In this document: in pieces, positions 8,511 to 16,569 of the stretch
Layout: every line of letters begins with the position of its first letter
Numbering within the stretch: the first letter of the stretch is position 1
Origin: Bog-473 sp963828825
Lineage (GTDB): Bacteria > Actinomycetota > Acidimicrobiia > Acidimicrobiales > RAAP-2
Assembly: GCA_963828825.1 (NCBI GenBank)
Contig: CAWHGF010000005.1
Span: 166,240-230,239 of the forward strand
Direction: 5' to 3'
Length of the DNA stretch: 64,000 nucleotides
Notes under the pieces: model-generated
The model's input: only the letters and a program-made list of their open reading frames with translations
What the model was told of the DNA's origin: nothing
Database searches by the model: none
Position numbers and translations under genes: made by a program

Positions 8511-9404
8511 GTGACCCAGTTGCGCGGTTCTTCGACAAGAACGCTGGCCATGGCGCTGGAGCCCGTTGCCGGCCAGGTGTACTTCGCTCCCGAGTGCCAC
8601 GCCGCCTACGCGGAGCTCGGCTTCTCGCCGAGCCCCGGTTCGCTCCGCGGCGGTGTGCAGCTCCCGGACGGGCCGGCCTATTTCACGAGCCGCGGTTCGG
8701 TGATGGGTCAGGTACCCGGCCAGGTGGTCGCCGCCGCCTTCGCGGTCTTCAACCCCGAGGCCGTCGTGCCCGCGGTCGAGTTCGGCCGGAGCAAGGTGGA
8801 CGCACCGACCATCTGCGCGGCGCGCACGCAGGGCGCGGTCGGCCAGCTGGTCCGAGTCCTGGGTCCGGAGCCCGGGGGGCTCGGGCGTGCCACCGAGCTA
8901 CTGGCGAGGGCCGCGGTACCGTTGCGCCCCGAGGGCAAGCCGCTCTTCGCGGGGGTGCTGAGTCTCGGTCTGCCGGGAGATCCGATGGGCGACATGTGGC
9001 GGCTCGCCGACCTGCTCCGCGAGTACCGCGGCGACGCCCATACGGCGGCCTGGACGTCGGCCGGCCTCGACGCCACGGAGGTCGGACTGCTCACCGAGTT
9101 GTACTGGGGCCTCCCGATGCGCACCTACGTCCGCACCCGCGCCTGGTCCGACGAGCAGCTCAGCGCGGCGGAGGCCCGACTGTCGGATCGGGGCCTGGTG
9201 GCCGCGGGCGCGCTCACGGCCGAGGGCCGAACGCTACGCGAGTCGGTGGAGGTCGCAACCGATGCCCAGTGCGAGGTCATGCTCCGTGCGCTCGGGAACG
9301 ACTTCGACGAGTTGCTCGCCGTCCTCACTCCATGGGGTCGGGCCCTGCGCGACGCCGGAGGATACCCGCCGCAGGGCCCGCACGACCTGGCTCCGGTCCG
9401 CTGA
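8511..9404 (+). CDS. SCO6745/SalK-like helix-turn-helix family protein
   Basis: 297 residues. The opening TRTLAMALEPVAGQVYFAPE matches the N-terminus of the actinobacterial SCO6745-type family, which is annotated as SalK or HTH proteins. The middle is rich in Ala/Pro/Gly. The C-terminal part (WSDEQLSAAEARLSDRGLV, then LTAEGRTLRESVE) reads like a MarR-style winged helix. I chose GTG 8511 because AGGGTGG lies 6 bases upstream and because the family's first motif would be lost from ATG 8550. It is convergent with the cupin gene, with 3 bp between stops, and lies next to the catabolic operon, so a regulatory link is possible. No member of this family has a function I can state with certainty. Confidence 0.65.
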   Translation: MTQLRGSSTRTLAMALEPVAGQVYFAPECHAAYAELGFSPSPGSLRGGVQLPDGPAYFTSRGSVMGQVPGQVVAAAFAVFNPEAVVPAVEFGRSKVDAPTICAARTQGAVGQLVRVLGPEPGGLGRATELLARAAVPLRPEGKPLFAGVLSLGLPGDPMGDMWRLADLLREYRGDAHTAAWTSAGLDATEVGLLTELYWGLPMRTYVRTRAWSDEQLSAAEARLSDRGLVAAGALTAEGRTLRESVEVATDAQCEVMLRALGNDFDELLAVLTPWGRALRDAGGYPPQGPHDLAPVR

Positions 9405-9407
9405 AAC

Positions 9408-9821
9408 TCAAGCCAGCGGCCGGTGCTCTGTTCCCACGCCGGGGGTGATGAACAGCGCCAGCCCCGGCTGGTGGACCCGGGCCGTGTGCCAGACGTTCGC
9501 GGGATTGACCATGGCCTCGCCCGGTCGCAGCTCGACGATGTGGTCCGCACCGTCGAGCTCCTGCACGACGTCCACCCGGCCCGAGATCAGGAAGACGACC
9601 TCTTCGCCGGCCGGATGCCGCTCCCAGCCGTCCCACGTCGCGTCCTGCATGATCACGCAGACGAGCCGCCCTTCCTTCCCGTCGGCGGCGAACCTGCTTG
9701 CGTAGGCCTCGACGTGCTCCGCAGACCATTCGAAGTCGGGCAGCGGGGTCGCGGTGGAACCCTGGCCCAGATGCACGAAGGTGCGGGCGAGGTCGAAGGC
9801 CCTGGGCTCGTCGGCGCTCAT
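9408..9821 (-). CDS. Cupin-domain protein
   Basis: 137 residues, one small beta-barrel domain. Motif 1 is degenerate (WDGWERHPAGEEVVFLISG; the second metal histidine is absent) and motif 2 is LRPGEAMVNPANVWHTARV, retaining one histidine. It resembles small actinobacterial cupins of unknown ligand rather than a catalytic dioxygenase with a full 3-His/1-Glu site. It is the last gene of the leftward operon and starts 16 bp after the alpha+beta-barrel gene. It may bind or isomerise a small carboxylic compound processed by the operon; this is inference. Confidence 0.8.
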   Translation of the reverse strand: MSADEPRAFDLARTFVHLGQGSTATPLPDFEWSAEHVEAYASRFAADGKEGRLVCVIMQDATWDGWERHPAGEEVVFLISGRVDVVQELDGADHIVELRPGEAMVNPANVWHTARVHQPGLALFITPGVGTEHRPLA

Positions 9822-9837
9822 CGGCTGCCCCCGAGAC

Positions 9838-10548
9838 TCAGTACAGCGGTGACCACGACGCGCTGCGCAGCAGCCGGCTCTCCCAGCGGTCGCGGACCTC
9901 CAGGGCGTCGTGGAGCCACGTCCCCGGGGCCGACGCCTCGGGTGGGAGGTCGTGGCCCAGCATCCACATGACGGCCTTCGTGTTGACGACGCGTTGCCAG
10001 AGGATCACCTCAGTCGTCGTGTGGGTTCCGTAGACGGGCTGGAAGGCAGCCTCGAGCTCGATCATGCCCGTGCCCTCCTCCTTCTGGCTGCTCAGCGTGT
10101 GGTCGTAGAGGGTGCCCGCCTTTTGGAGGTAGGCCTGAAGCCCGCCCGCGTAGGGCCAGGCCGTGTCCTCCATGAAGAGCGAGTTCTTGTGGGTCTCGCC
10201 GTTTACCGGCACGGTGGTGAGGTCGATCTCCTGCAGGGGGGACCACGACACCGGCCGCACCACCTTGGCCTCGGTGGAGTGCCGCATGGCGTCGACCTTG
10301 GCCGACCACCCTGCCAGGTCGCCCCCGCGCACGCGCTCGGCCAGCTCCTCCCACGCCGCTGCGTCTCGGCAGCCGGTGATCGAGACGATGGTGTAGGCCT
10401 GACCGCTGCCGTGGGACAGGCGCAGGTACCAGAGCAGCCTGCTTCCGTCCGACCTGGCCAGCGCCGGGATGTACTCGTCGCGGTAGGCGTCGTCGAAGGC
10501 ATCCTCCCTGGCGCCGTGAACGCGGTGGACCTGGTGCAGCAGCAACAC
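9838..10548 (-). CDS. Hypothetical protein, possible dimeric alpha+beta barrel (NIPSNAP-like)
   Basis: 236 residues with no membrane segment. The first half (MLLLHQVHRVHGAREDAFDD then YIPALARSDGSRLLWYLRL) has the strand-helix-strand rhythm of ferredoxin-like alpha+beta barrel proteins. The second half repeats that rhythm with EVILWQRVVNTKAVMWMLGH, suggesting two fused barrel repeats. Such proteins are often oxygenase- or cyclase-like or bind hydrophobic ligands. It sits in the operon between the SDR (61 bp upstream) and the cupin (16 bp downstream). I do not recognise a specific family; the fold call is based on pattern only. Confidence 0.6.
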   Translation of the reverse strand: MLLLHQVHRVHGAREDAFDDAYRDEYIPALARSDGSRLLWYLRLSHGSGQAYTIVSITGCRDAAAWEELAERVRGGDLAGWSAKVDAMRHSTEAKVVRPVSWSPLQEIDLTTVPVNGETHKNSLFMEDTAWPYAGGLQAYLQKAGTLYDHTLSSQKEEGTGMIELEAAFQPVYGTHTTTEVILWQRVVNTKAVMWMLGHDLPPEASAPGTWLHDALEVRDRWESRLLRSASWSPLY

Positions 10549-10609
10549 GGTGTGTACCCCCTGTATTGATCCTCGAAGCGAGGATGTTCTGAGCGAAGTG
10601 ACGCGGGAC

Positions 10610-11383
10610 CTAGCGGGTGGTGGCGATGCCCCCGTCGACGGGGATGATGGCTCCCGTCAGGTAGGCCCCGGCCCGGGAGGACAGGTAGATGGCCGCCCCC
10701 GCCATGTCGTCCGGGCGGCCGATGCGCCGCAGGGGGGCATTCGCCGCGATCTGCTCGCCGAACGCCTCCAGGGTGGCCGCCATCATCTTGGACTCGAAGG
10801 GCCCCGGTGCGATCGCGTTCACCGTGATGGTCGGTGCGAGCCGCTTGGCCAGGTGACGGGTGAGCTGGTGCACGGCCGCCTTCGACGCCGAGTACGCGTA
10901 CGTCTCCAGCGCGGGGACGCCGATCCCGTCTATGGAGCCGATGTTGATGACCCGCGCCGGCTCCTCTTGGCTCCCTGCCTTCTCGAGGAGCGGAACGAGG
11001 AAGTTGGTCAGATGGAAGACACCCTTCACATTGAGGGAGAGCACGCGCTCGAAAGCGGCCTCGTCGTAGTCGGCCATCGGGGCTCCCCAGGTGGCGCCGG
11101 CGTTGTTGACGAGGATGTCGAGCTTGTCTACCCGCGTCGCCAGCTCGTCGGCCAGCCGCCGGCACTCCGACTCCTTGGCCAGGTTGGCCGGGAGGCCGAC
11201 GCACGTCCCCCTTTCCGAGAGCTCGGCGGCCACCTCGGCACACGCTTCGGGTTTGCGCGAGGAGATGTAGACGGTGGCGCCGGCATCCACGAAGCCTTCG
11301 GCGATCATTTTGCCGATACCCCGGGTGCCCCCGGTGACGAGCGCCGTCTTGCCGGCGATGGAGAAGAGGTCGGGCGCTGTCAT
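10610..11383 (-). CDS. Short-chain dehydrogenase/reductase (SDR)
   Basis: 257 residues, the normal length of a classical SDR. The Rossmann cofactor motif TGGTRGIG lies near residue 18, NNAG near residue 90, the catalytic Ser in INIGSIDG and the YSASK pair near residue 157, and the terminal block VDGGIATTR completes the set. It would oxidise a hydroxyl or reduce a ketone with NAD(P). Start ATG 11383 (MTAPDLFS). It lies 22 bp after the M20 gene, so it is co-transcribed with an acyl-CoA dehydrogenase. This fits beta-oxidation-like removal of side chains, with the SDR acting on a hydroxyacyl or sterol-like substrate; the substrate is inferred, not seen. Confidence 0.93.
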   Translation of the reverse strand: MTAPDLFSIAGKTALVTGGTRGIGKMIAEGFVDAGATVYISSRKPEACAEVAAELSERGTCVGLPANLAKESECRRLADELATRVDKLDILVNNAGATWGAPMADYDEAAFERVLSLNVKGVFHLTNFLVPLLEKAGSQEEPARVINIGSIDGIGVPALETYAYSASKAAVHQLTRHLAKRLAPTITVNAIAPGPFESKMMAATLEAFGEQIAANAPLRRIGRPDDMAGAAIYLSSRAGAYLTGAIIPVDGGIATTR

Positions 11384-11405
11384 CGTCCCATTGTGCCCGC
11401 GCCCC

Positions 11406-12584
11406 CTAGTGCGAGGCCAGCGACAGCGCACTGCGGACCATGACCCCCGCACCAATGCGCAAGGAGGCGTCCTCCACCGAGAAGGTGGGGCAGTGGTGGG
11501 TGCCGCTCGTGCCGTCGGTAGCCGCTCCGCCCACGAAGAAGTAGCAGCCGGGGAGGTGAGCAAGGAATTCGCTGACGTCGTCGCTCGGGGCCGAGGGCGG
11601 CATGCGCAGCACCTGGTCGGCGCCCAGCACCTGCCGTGCCTCGGCCTCCACCAGATCCACCACCCCCGGGTCGTTGACGACGGCCGGGGTGTGCTCGGGC
11701 AGCTCCAGCTCCACTCGGACGCCTTGGGCGTCGCCGACAGAGCCGCATAAGTCGCGCAGCCGGCCGAGGGCCTCTTCGCGCTGTGCAGCCGTGAACGTCC
11801 GCAGCGTGCCGGTCACCAGCGCGGACGTCGGCACGACATTGACGGCCGTACCCGCCCGCAGCGTGCCGGCGCTGCAGACACAGCCGGCTCCTTCGTAGGA
11901 CAACCCTTCGGCGACCTGACCGAGCCCGCGCACAAACTCGGCCGCGGCCTGAATGACGTCGCCCTGCCCCGTGGGCATCGCGCCGTGGCCGCCTGGTCCG
12001 GTCAGGGTGATGCGCAGCGAGTGCGCCTCGGACATCGTCACGCCGCTGCGCAGGGCGACAATCCCGGTGGGGATCTGTGAGGTGACGTGGAACCCCACCA
12101 GGCGCCCCCCCTCCATGGCCGCCAGCGCGCCGTTCTCGACCATGGCCTTGGCCCCGCAGAGCGCTTCTTCGCCGGGTTGGAACAGGAACACATAGCGCCC
12201 GGGCAATTCCTCGCGTCGCGACGCCAGTACCGACGCGGCGCCGAGCAGCGCCGCCACGTGGACGTCGTGACCGCAGGCGTGCATCACTCCCTCCACCTCC
12301 GAGCGGCCCGGCTTCGCCTCGTCCTCTTGTATCGGCAGGGCGTCGATGTCGGCCCGCAGGACGACAGCGGCGCCCGGTCGCCCTCCCTCCATGGTGAAGA
12401 TGCCGCCGGTGTCGGTGACGCGGACGGACTCGTCGATACCGAGCTTTGCCATGTGGTCCCGGATCAGCCCGGTCGTGTGGTGCTCGGCGAAGGCGAGTTC
12501 GGGCCGGTGATGGACCTCCCGGCGCAGGTCGACCATGTGGTCGTACACGGCATCGACGGGATCCGTGCCGAAGAGCTCGCGCAC
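11406..12584 (-). CDS. M20-family amidohydrolase/peptidase (hippurate-hydrolase type)
   Basis: 392 residues. Metal-binding signatures are ACGHDVHVA near residue 105, GEEALCGAKAMVENG around residue 138, and a late histidine in GTHHCPTF. The lid-domain motif GPGGHGAMP is present. The family (ArgE/DapE/ACY1, amidohydrolase subgroup) cleaves N-acyl amino acids or small amides in the cytoplasm with one or two zinc ions. Usual catalytic sequences of this subgroup include CGHDxH, which is intact. The gene starts with GTG one base after the acyl-CoA dehydrogenase stop, so coupling is tight. Its place between an acyl-CoA dehydrogenase and an SDR suggests it releases an acid from an amide conjugate; the substrate is not known. 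Confidence 0.9.
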   Translation of the reverse strand: MRELFGTDPVDAVYDHMVDLRREVHHRPELAFAEHHTTGLIRDHMAKLGIDESVRVTDTGGIFTMEGGRPGAAVVLRADIDALPIQEDEAKPGRSEVEGVMHACGHDVHVAALLGAASVLASRREELPGRYVFLFQPGEEALCGAKAMVENGALAAMEGGRLVGFHVTSQIPTGIVALRSGVTMSEAHSLRITLTGPGGHGAMPTGQGDVIQAAAEFVRGLGQVAEGLSYEGAGCVCSAGTLRAGTAVNVVPTSALVTGTLRTFTAAQREEALGRLRDLCGSVGDAQGVRVELELPEHTPAVVNDPGVVDLVEAEARQVLGADQVLRMPPSAPSDDVSEFLAHLPGCYFFVGGAATDGTSGTHHCPTFSVEDASLRIGAGVMVRSALSLASH

Positions 12585-12585
12585 G

Positions 12586-13806
12586 TCAGCGCCCGAGGAG
12601 GTCGCGGGCGATGTGGGTCACCTGGATCTCGTCGGTACCCGCATAGATCTGGAACACCTTGGCGTCGCGCGCCAACTGTTCCACCCGGAACTCCGCCATG
12701 TACCCGTTGCCGCCGAAGAGCTGGACCGCCTCCATGGCGACCTCCGAGGCGGCCTGGGCCGAGTAGAGCTTCATGGCCGAGGCCTCGGCCAGCGTGAGGC
12801 TCTTGCCCGCCGTGCTCATCTCAATGTGGCGGAAGACGAGGTTCTCCACGTTGAGGCGCGCGATCTCCATTCGGGCAAGTTTCAGTTGAATGAGCTGGAA
12901 CTCCGCGATCGGCCGTTCCCAGAGGAGCCGGTCCTTGGCGTACTGCACGGAGAGCTTCAGGCACTCTTCAATGAGGCCGAGCGACATGGCGGCGACGCCG
13001 GCCCGCTCGGTGACGAAGTTCCCCTTGGCGCTGTCGCGCCCTTCGCTCCCGCCCGTGCCCTCGGTCTCGCCGAGCAGGCGGTCCTTCCCCACCCGCACGT
13101 CGGTGAGGAAGAGCTCGCCGGTGGGCGAAGAGTGGAGCCCCATCTTCCGGAAGGGCTTGGACTGCTCGAGCCCGGGCAGGCCGCGGTCGAGGATGAAGGT
13201 GAGCACGGGACGCTGGCGCAACGGCGTGTCGCCGCCGTCGTCGAGCTTGGCGTAGAAGACGATCGTGTCGGCGTAGGGACCGTTGGTGATGAATGTCTTG
13301 TTCCCGTTCAGGACGTACTCGTCTCCGTCCCGCAGGGCCGATGACTTCATTCCGCCGAGGGCGTCGGAGCCCGAGTCGGGCTCCGTGATGGCCCACGCCC
13401 CGACCTTGTCCAGCGTCATCAGGTCGAGTCCCCAACGCTCCATCTGGGTGGGGGTGCCCCCCTTCATGATGGTACCGCCGGCCAGACCGGTGCTGACCCC
13501 GAGGGCCGTCACGATGCCGGGGCAGTAGTGGCACAGCTCGATGATCGGGATGAGGGTCATGGCGGCGTTGCCACCGCCCTCGGAGCGCTCGGGTATCGGC
13601 GTCCCCGACGTCTTGCGCTCGAGCGCCCGCTTGAAGGAGTCGCGAGCGAGCGCGTCGAGACCGAAGGTGCGGTACAGCTTGCGGATCACGTCGTACGGCG
13701 GGGTGTCACCGTGCTCGAGCTCGTCGACGTTCGGCTTGACCTCTTCGTCGACGAACCGTCGCACCGCGTCGCGGATCGCCAGCTGCTCTTCGGACCACTC
13801 GAACAT
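12586..13806 (-). CDS. Acyl-CoA dehydrogenase family protein
   Basis: 406 residues, FAD-dependent. The N-terminal helical domain begins FEWSEEQLAIRDAVRRF; the middle beta domain shows WAITEPDSGSDALGG, a standard flavin-contact motif; and the C-terminus has AMEAVQLFGGNGY followed by IYAGTDEIQ, the signature that places the enzyme in this superfamily. The catalytic base is expected near the TDEIQ region. It introduces a double bond alpha-beta to a CoA thioester and passes electrons to ETF. An insertion with GTPIPERSEGGGN (residues about 67-80) is longer than in simple medium-chain enzymes and resembles FadE-type proteins of actinobacterial lipid or sterol catabolism. Second gene of the leftward operon. 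Confidence 0.93.
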   Translation of the reverse strand: MFEWSEEQLAIRDAVRRFVDEEVKPNVDELEHGDTPPYDVIRKLYRTFGLDALARDSFKRALERKTSGTPIPERSEGGGNAAMTLIPIIELCHYCPGIVTALGVSTGLAGGTIMKGGTPTQMERWGLDLMTLDKVGAWAITEPDSGSDALGGMKSSALRDGDEYVLNGNKTFITNGPYADTIVFYAKLDDGGDTPLRQRPVLTFILDRGLPGLEQSKPFRKMGLHSSPTGELFLTDVRVGKDRLLGETEGTGGSEGRDSAKGNFVTERAGVAAMSLGLIEECLKLSVQYAKDRLLWERPIAEFQLIQLKLARMEIARLNVENLVFRHIEMSTAGKSLTLAEASAMKLYSAQAASEVAMEAVQLFGGNGYMAEFRVEQLARDAKVFQIYAGTDEIQVTHIARDLLGR

Positions 13807-13856
13807 GACGTGCCTCCCTGCGGCCTCGGCTCCAGTCGACCCTACAGGGCGTCCTC

Positions 13857-14423
13857 CTAGGCGTCCGCGATCCGCCGCAGCGTGTTGCTGTCAGTGTGGA
13901 CGACCTCTTCGGGCAGTCGGGCGTGCTTGATCACCGTCGTCGCGCTGTAGGTGAACTCGTCCTCCACGCTGGTGTCGATCGTCACCTCGTAGCGGATGGA
14001 CTGGGCGTTCTTGTCCAGCCAGTTGTTGGAGAGGATCCCGTAGGTCTGGCTGCCGACGCTGGCGTGGAGGGTGTATCTCGTGTCGTCGGCCCCGACCACG
14101 GCGCCGGCCACGATGGCCGAGCCCCGTGGGATGAGGAAGCAGCGGACGACCTCGCTGTCCCGGGCGTCCCACATCCAATAGCCCACCTCGGTGTGGAAGG
14201 GGTTGTCCTCCTCGCCCCGCCAAGCCGCCATGCGGTAGTCGAGCCCGTAGAGGACCTGGCTCCCGTTCTCCACCGGGCCGAAGGGCTTGAAGTCAATGTG
14301 CTCGCGGTAGGGGGTGAGGCCGATCTCGCCGTTCTGATTGGCGTAGGCCACGTCCTCGCCCTTCTCGCCCTCCCAGATTCCCGCCAGGCGGGCCAGGGGC
14401 CCCCATTCAGGTCCAGCGCTCAA
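13857..14423 (-). CDS. Nitrobindin/FABP-like heme-binding beta-barrel protein
   Basis: 188 residues. The start contains GIWEGEKGEDVAY, the Gly-x-Trp-x-Gly signature of the nitrobindin (DUF1794, THAP4 C-terminal) beta-barrel, followed by many short strands and a long stretch ending HTDSNTLRRI. In characterised family members a single histidine near the C-terminus binds ferric heme and the protein scavenges or isomerises nitrogen oxides; candidate ligands here are the histidines in IKHARL or VVHTDSN. First gene of the leftward operon, 50 bp upstream of the acyl-CoA dehydrogenase. Whether it really binds heme here cannot be told from sequence. Confidence 0.8.
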   Translation of the reverse strand: MSAGPEWGPLARLAGIWEGEKGEDVAYANQNGEIGLTPYREHIDFKPFGPVENGSQVLYGLDYRMAAWRGEEDNPFHTEVGYWMWDARDSEVVRCFLIPRGSAIVAGAVVGADDTRYTLHASVGSQTYGILSNNWLDKNAQSIRYEVTIDTSVEDEFTYSATTVIKHARLPEEVVHTDSNTLRRIADA

Positions 14424-14481
14424 CCTTCTTCCTCCTCATTTGTGTGCGTCGCGCCCACCTTAGGAGGTCTGCCCGTCCGGT

Positions 14482-14502
14482 CCCGGAAGGCACGGTTCCG
14501 GG
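14482..14502 (-). terminator. Stem-loop after pstA, candidate terminator
   Basis: CCCGGAA and TTCCGGG form a perfect 7-bp stem with a 7-base loop just 9 bp past the pstA stop on the minus strand. There is no U-run, as is common for actinobacterial terminators. Confidence 0.45.
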
Positions 14503-14510
14503 GCGCCGAC

Positions 14511-15479
14511 TCAGACGGTCGGCACCTCGAGGTTCGGCTCCGCCGCCGCCGCCTTGGGCCCGCCGCGGCCCGGCATCCGGCGCGGGGCGCCGCGGGCGTT
14601 CTCGGAGTGGCGCTGGGTACGCGACACGACGACGCGGCTCGCCACCAGCAGGAGGAGGACGATGACGACCAGGATCAGCGCGGCGTCGTACGAGATGTAG
14701 TGCTTTTGCACCGACGGGTCGTTGTAGTACTGGAAGACGACGTAGGTCAGGTACGGGAACTGCGCGTGGGTCAGCGAGTGGGGCAGCGTGTTGGAGAAGC
14801 CGGCCGTGTAGATGAGCGGTGCCGTCTCGCCGCAGGCGATGGCCAGGGCCAGGAGGAGCCCGGTGACGATGCCGGGCAGCGCGCTCTTGAGCACGACCTT
14901 GCGCAAGCTGTAGCCCGACGACATGCCCAGTGCGGCCGCGCCTTCCCGGTAGCCCGTCGGCACCTGGCGGAGCGAGTTCTCCGTTGTCTTGGCGATGTAG
15001 GGGATGACCATGATGGAGAGGATGATGAGGGCCGAGAGCAGCGAGAAGCCCCAGTGGAGCCCCACGACCAGCGCCACGTAGCCCACGTAGCCGAGCACGA
15101 TGGAAGGGAACCCGGAGAGGATGTCCGAGGCGGTGCGCAGCGGGCCGCTGACCTTGCCGCCAATCTTGTGCGGCTGCGCGAACTCGGCCAGGTGGATGCC
15201 GGCCAGCACGCCGATGGTGCCGGCGATGATGAAGACGCCGACCATGAGGATCAGGGTGCCCAGGATCTGGTCCCGCAGACCCCCACCGGTGGGGGTGAGC
15301 TGGGTCCACAGGACGCTCCACTTCCAGTGCGGCACGGCCCGGGCGAGCACGCCGATGAGCAGCCACGCGGCCGGGGCCATGATCAGCACCAGCGCCACAT
15401 AGGTGAGGACCTGCCACATGATGGTCGAGACGCGCCGGCGCCGCGTGGTGTTCCCGCCCGCCAGCGTCGTGGACGCCAT
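14511..15479 (-). CDS. pstA: Phosphate ABC transporter permease PstA
   Basis: 322 residues with about six transmembrane helices. The EAA loop that contacts the ATPase is seen as YREGAAALGMSSGYSLRKVVL, and the helix following it reads PGIVTGLLLALAIACGETAPLIY, which is highly typical of PstA. The N-terminus is basic and cytoplasmic; the C-terminal tail after the last helix is Arg/Pro-rich and longer than usual. It pairs with PstC to form the inner-membrane channel for inorganic phosphate. The start ATG overlaps the PstC stop, so the two permeases are co-translated. Last gene of the leftward pst operon, followed by a stem-loop. Confidence 0.96.
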   Translation of the reverse strand: MASTTLAGGNTTRRRRVSTIMWQVLTYVALVLIMAPAAWLLIGVLARAVPHWKWSVLWTQLTPTGGGLRDQILGTLILMVGVFIIAGTIGVLAGIHLAEFAQPHKIGGKVSGPLRTASDILSGFPSIVLGYVGYVALVVGLHWGFSLLSALIILSIMVIPYIAKTTENSLRQVPTGYREGAAALGMSSGYSLRKVVLKSALPGIVTGLLLALAIACGETAPLIYTAGFSNTLPHSLTHAQFPYLTYVVFQYYNDPSVQKHYISYDAALILVVIVLLLLVASRVVVSRTQRHSENARGAPRRMPGRGGPKAAAAEPNLEVPTV

Positions 15480-16567
15480 CAGGCGCCCCCGACGGGTGCG
15501 CCGACGCGGCCCGTCCGGGTGATGATGAGCCGGGCGATCAGGTTGACCCCGACCGAGATCACGGCCAGCACGAGGGCCAGCTCCGCCAGGGTGGCGACGG
15601 CGAAGCCCGTGCCGTCGGTGAGGGCGCCGTCGAGCTGGGTGAGGATGGTGGCGGCCACCGTGGTGAAGGGCAGGTAGATGGTCGGGGGGATGTGCAGCGA
15701 AGCGCCGCCGATCATGGCGATGGCGATGGTCTCACCGAGCGCCCGCCCGAGACCGAGCACCGTGGCCCCGATGATCCCTGAGCGCACCCACGGGAGCGTC
15801 ACCCTGTTCGCCACCTCCCAGTCGGTCATGCCGAGCGCGGACGCCCCCTCCTTGGGGAGCGGAGGCACCTGCTGGAACAGGTCGCGAGTGGTGGAGGCGA
15901 TGATGGGGACGATCATGAGCGCGAGCACGATGCCCGCCGCCAGGAGCCCTTCGCCGGTGCCGACAGGATTCCGGAAGTACCGCAACACCGGCACGTCGGG
16001 CATGTTGTTCGCGATGACCGGGAAGACGTCGCGGGCCAACCACGGGCCGAAGGTGAGGATGCCCCACAGCCCGATGACGACGCTGGGGATGCCGGCCAGG
16101 ATCTCAATGGTGAACCCGAGCGGTCTCGAGATCCACGTGGGCATCCGCTCGGTCAACGCGAAGGCGGCGCCGATGGAGAGCGGGACGGCAATGACGATGG
16201 CGATGAGGGAAGACACCAGCGTGCCCCAGATGATGGCCCAGGCTCCGAATTGCGCCCCCATCGGATGGGCCACGCCGTCGGTGTGCACGACGGTGCCGTA
16301 GCCGTTGCCGTAGGTCCAATTTCGTCCGTAGAGGAAGTACCACCCGTTGACCTGGATCGCCGGCCATGCCTTGACTGCCAGCACCGAGACGGCGAACACG
16401 AGTGCCGCCAGGGGCAGGAGCACTGCGATCCAGGCCGAGCTGCGCCAGGCCTTCTCCTCATTGCGGCGGGCGAAGTCCAGCACCCGTCGGGGCAGCGGCG
16501 GCTTGCCCACGAATTCCGCTTGCGGTGTGGCGGGGACACGCCCCGCCACACCGCCGACGGTCGCCAT
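15479..16567 (-). CDS. pstC: Phosphate ABC transporter permease PstC
   Basis: About 362 residues from ATG 16567 (MATVGGVAG). Six predicted transmembrane helices, a large periplasmic loop after the first helix (WYFLYGRNWTYGNGYGTV), and the EAA-loop KEGASALGMTDWEVANRVTL followed by GIIGATVLGLGRALGETIA, all typical of PstC. It lies between pstS, whose stop is 2 bp upstream, and pstA, which it overlaps by one base. It forms the transmembrane pore with PstA and receives phosphate from PstS. Expression is expected to rise on phosphate limitation through the promoter ahead of pstB. Confidence 0.96.
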   Translation of the reverse strand: MATVGGVAGRVPATPQAEFVGKPPLPRRVLDFARRNEEKAWRSSAWIAVLLPLAALVFAVSVLAVKAWPAIQVNGWYFLYGRNWTYGNGYGTVVHTDGVAHPMGAQFGAWAIIWGTLVSSLIAIVIAVPLSIGAAFALTERMPTWISRPLGFTIEILAGIPSVVIGLWGILTFGPWLARDVFPVIANNMPDVPVLRYFRNPVGTGEGLLAAGIVLALMIVPIIASTTRDLFQQVPPLPKEGASALGMTDWEVANRVTLPWVRSGIIGATVLGLGRALGETIAIAMIGGASLHIPPTIYLPFTTVAATILTQLDGALTDGTGFAVATLAELALVLAVISVGVNLIARLIITRTGRVGAPVGGA

Positions 16568-16569
16568 CG

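Noticed and set aside
13896..15677. Nearly 600-codon plus-strand frame across nitrobindin and pstA/pstC
   Set aside because: Composition is that of antisense high-GC sequence, while nitrobindin, PstA and PstC on the other strand have clear family motifs.
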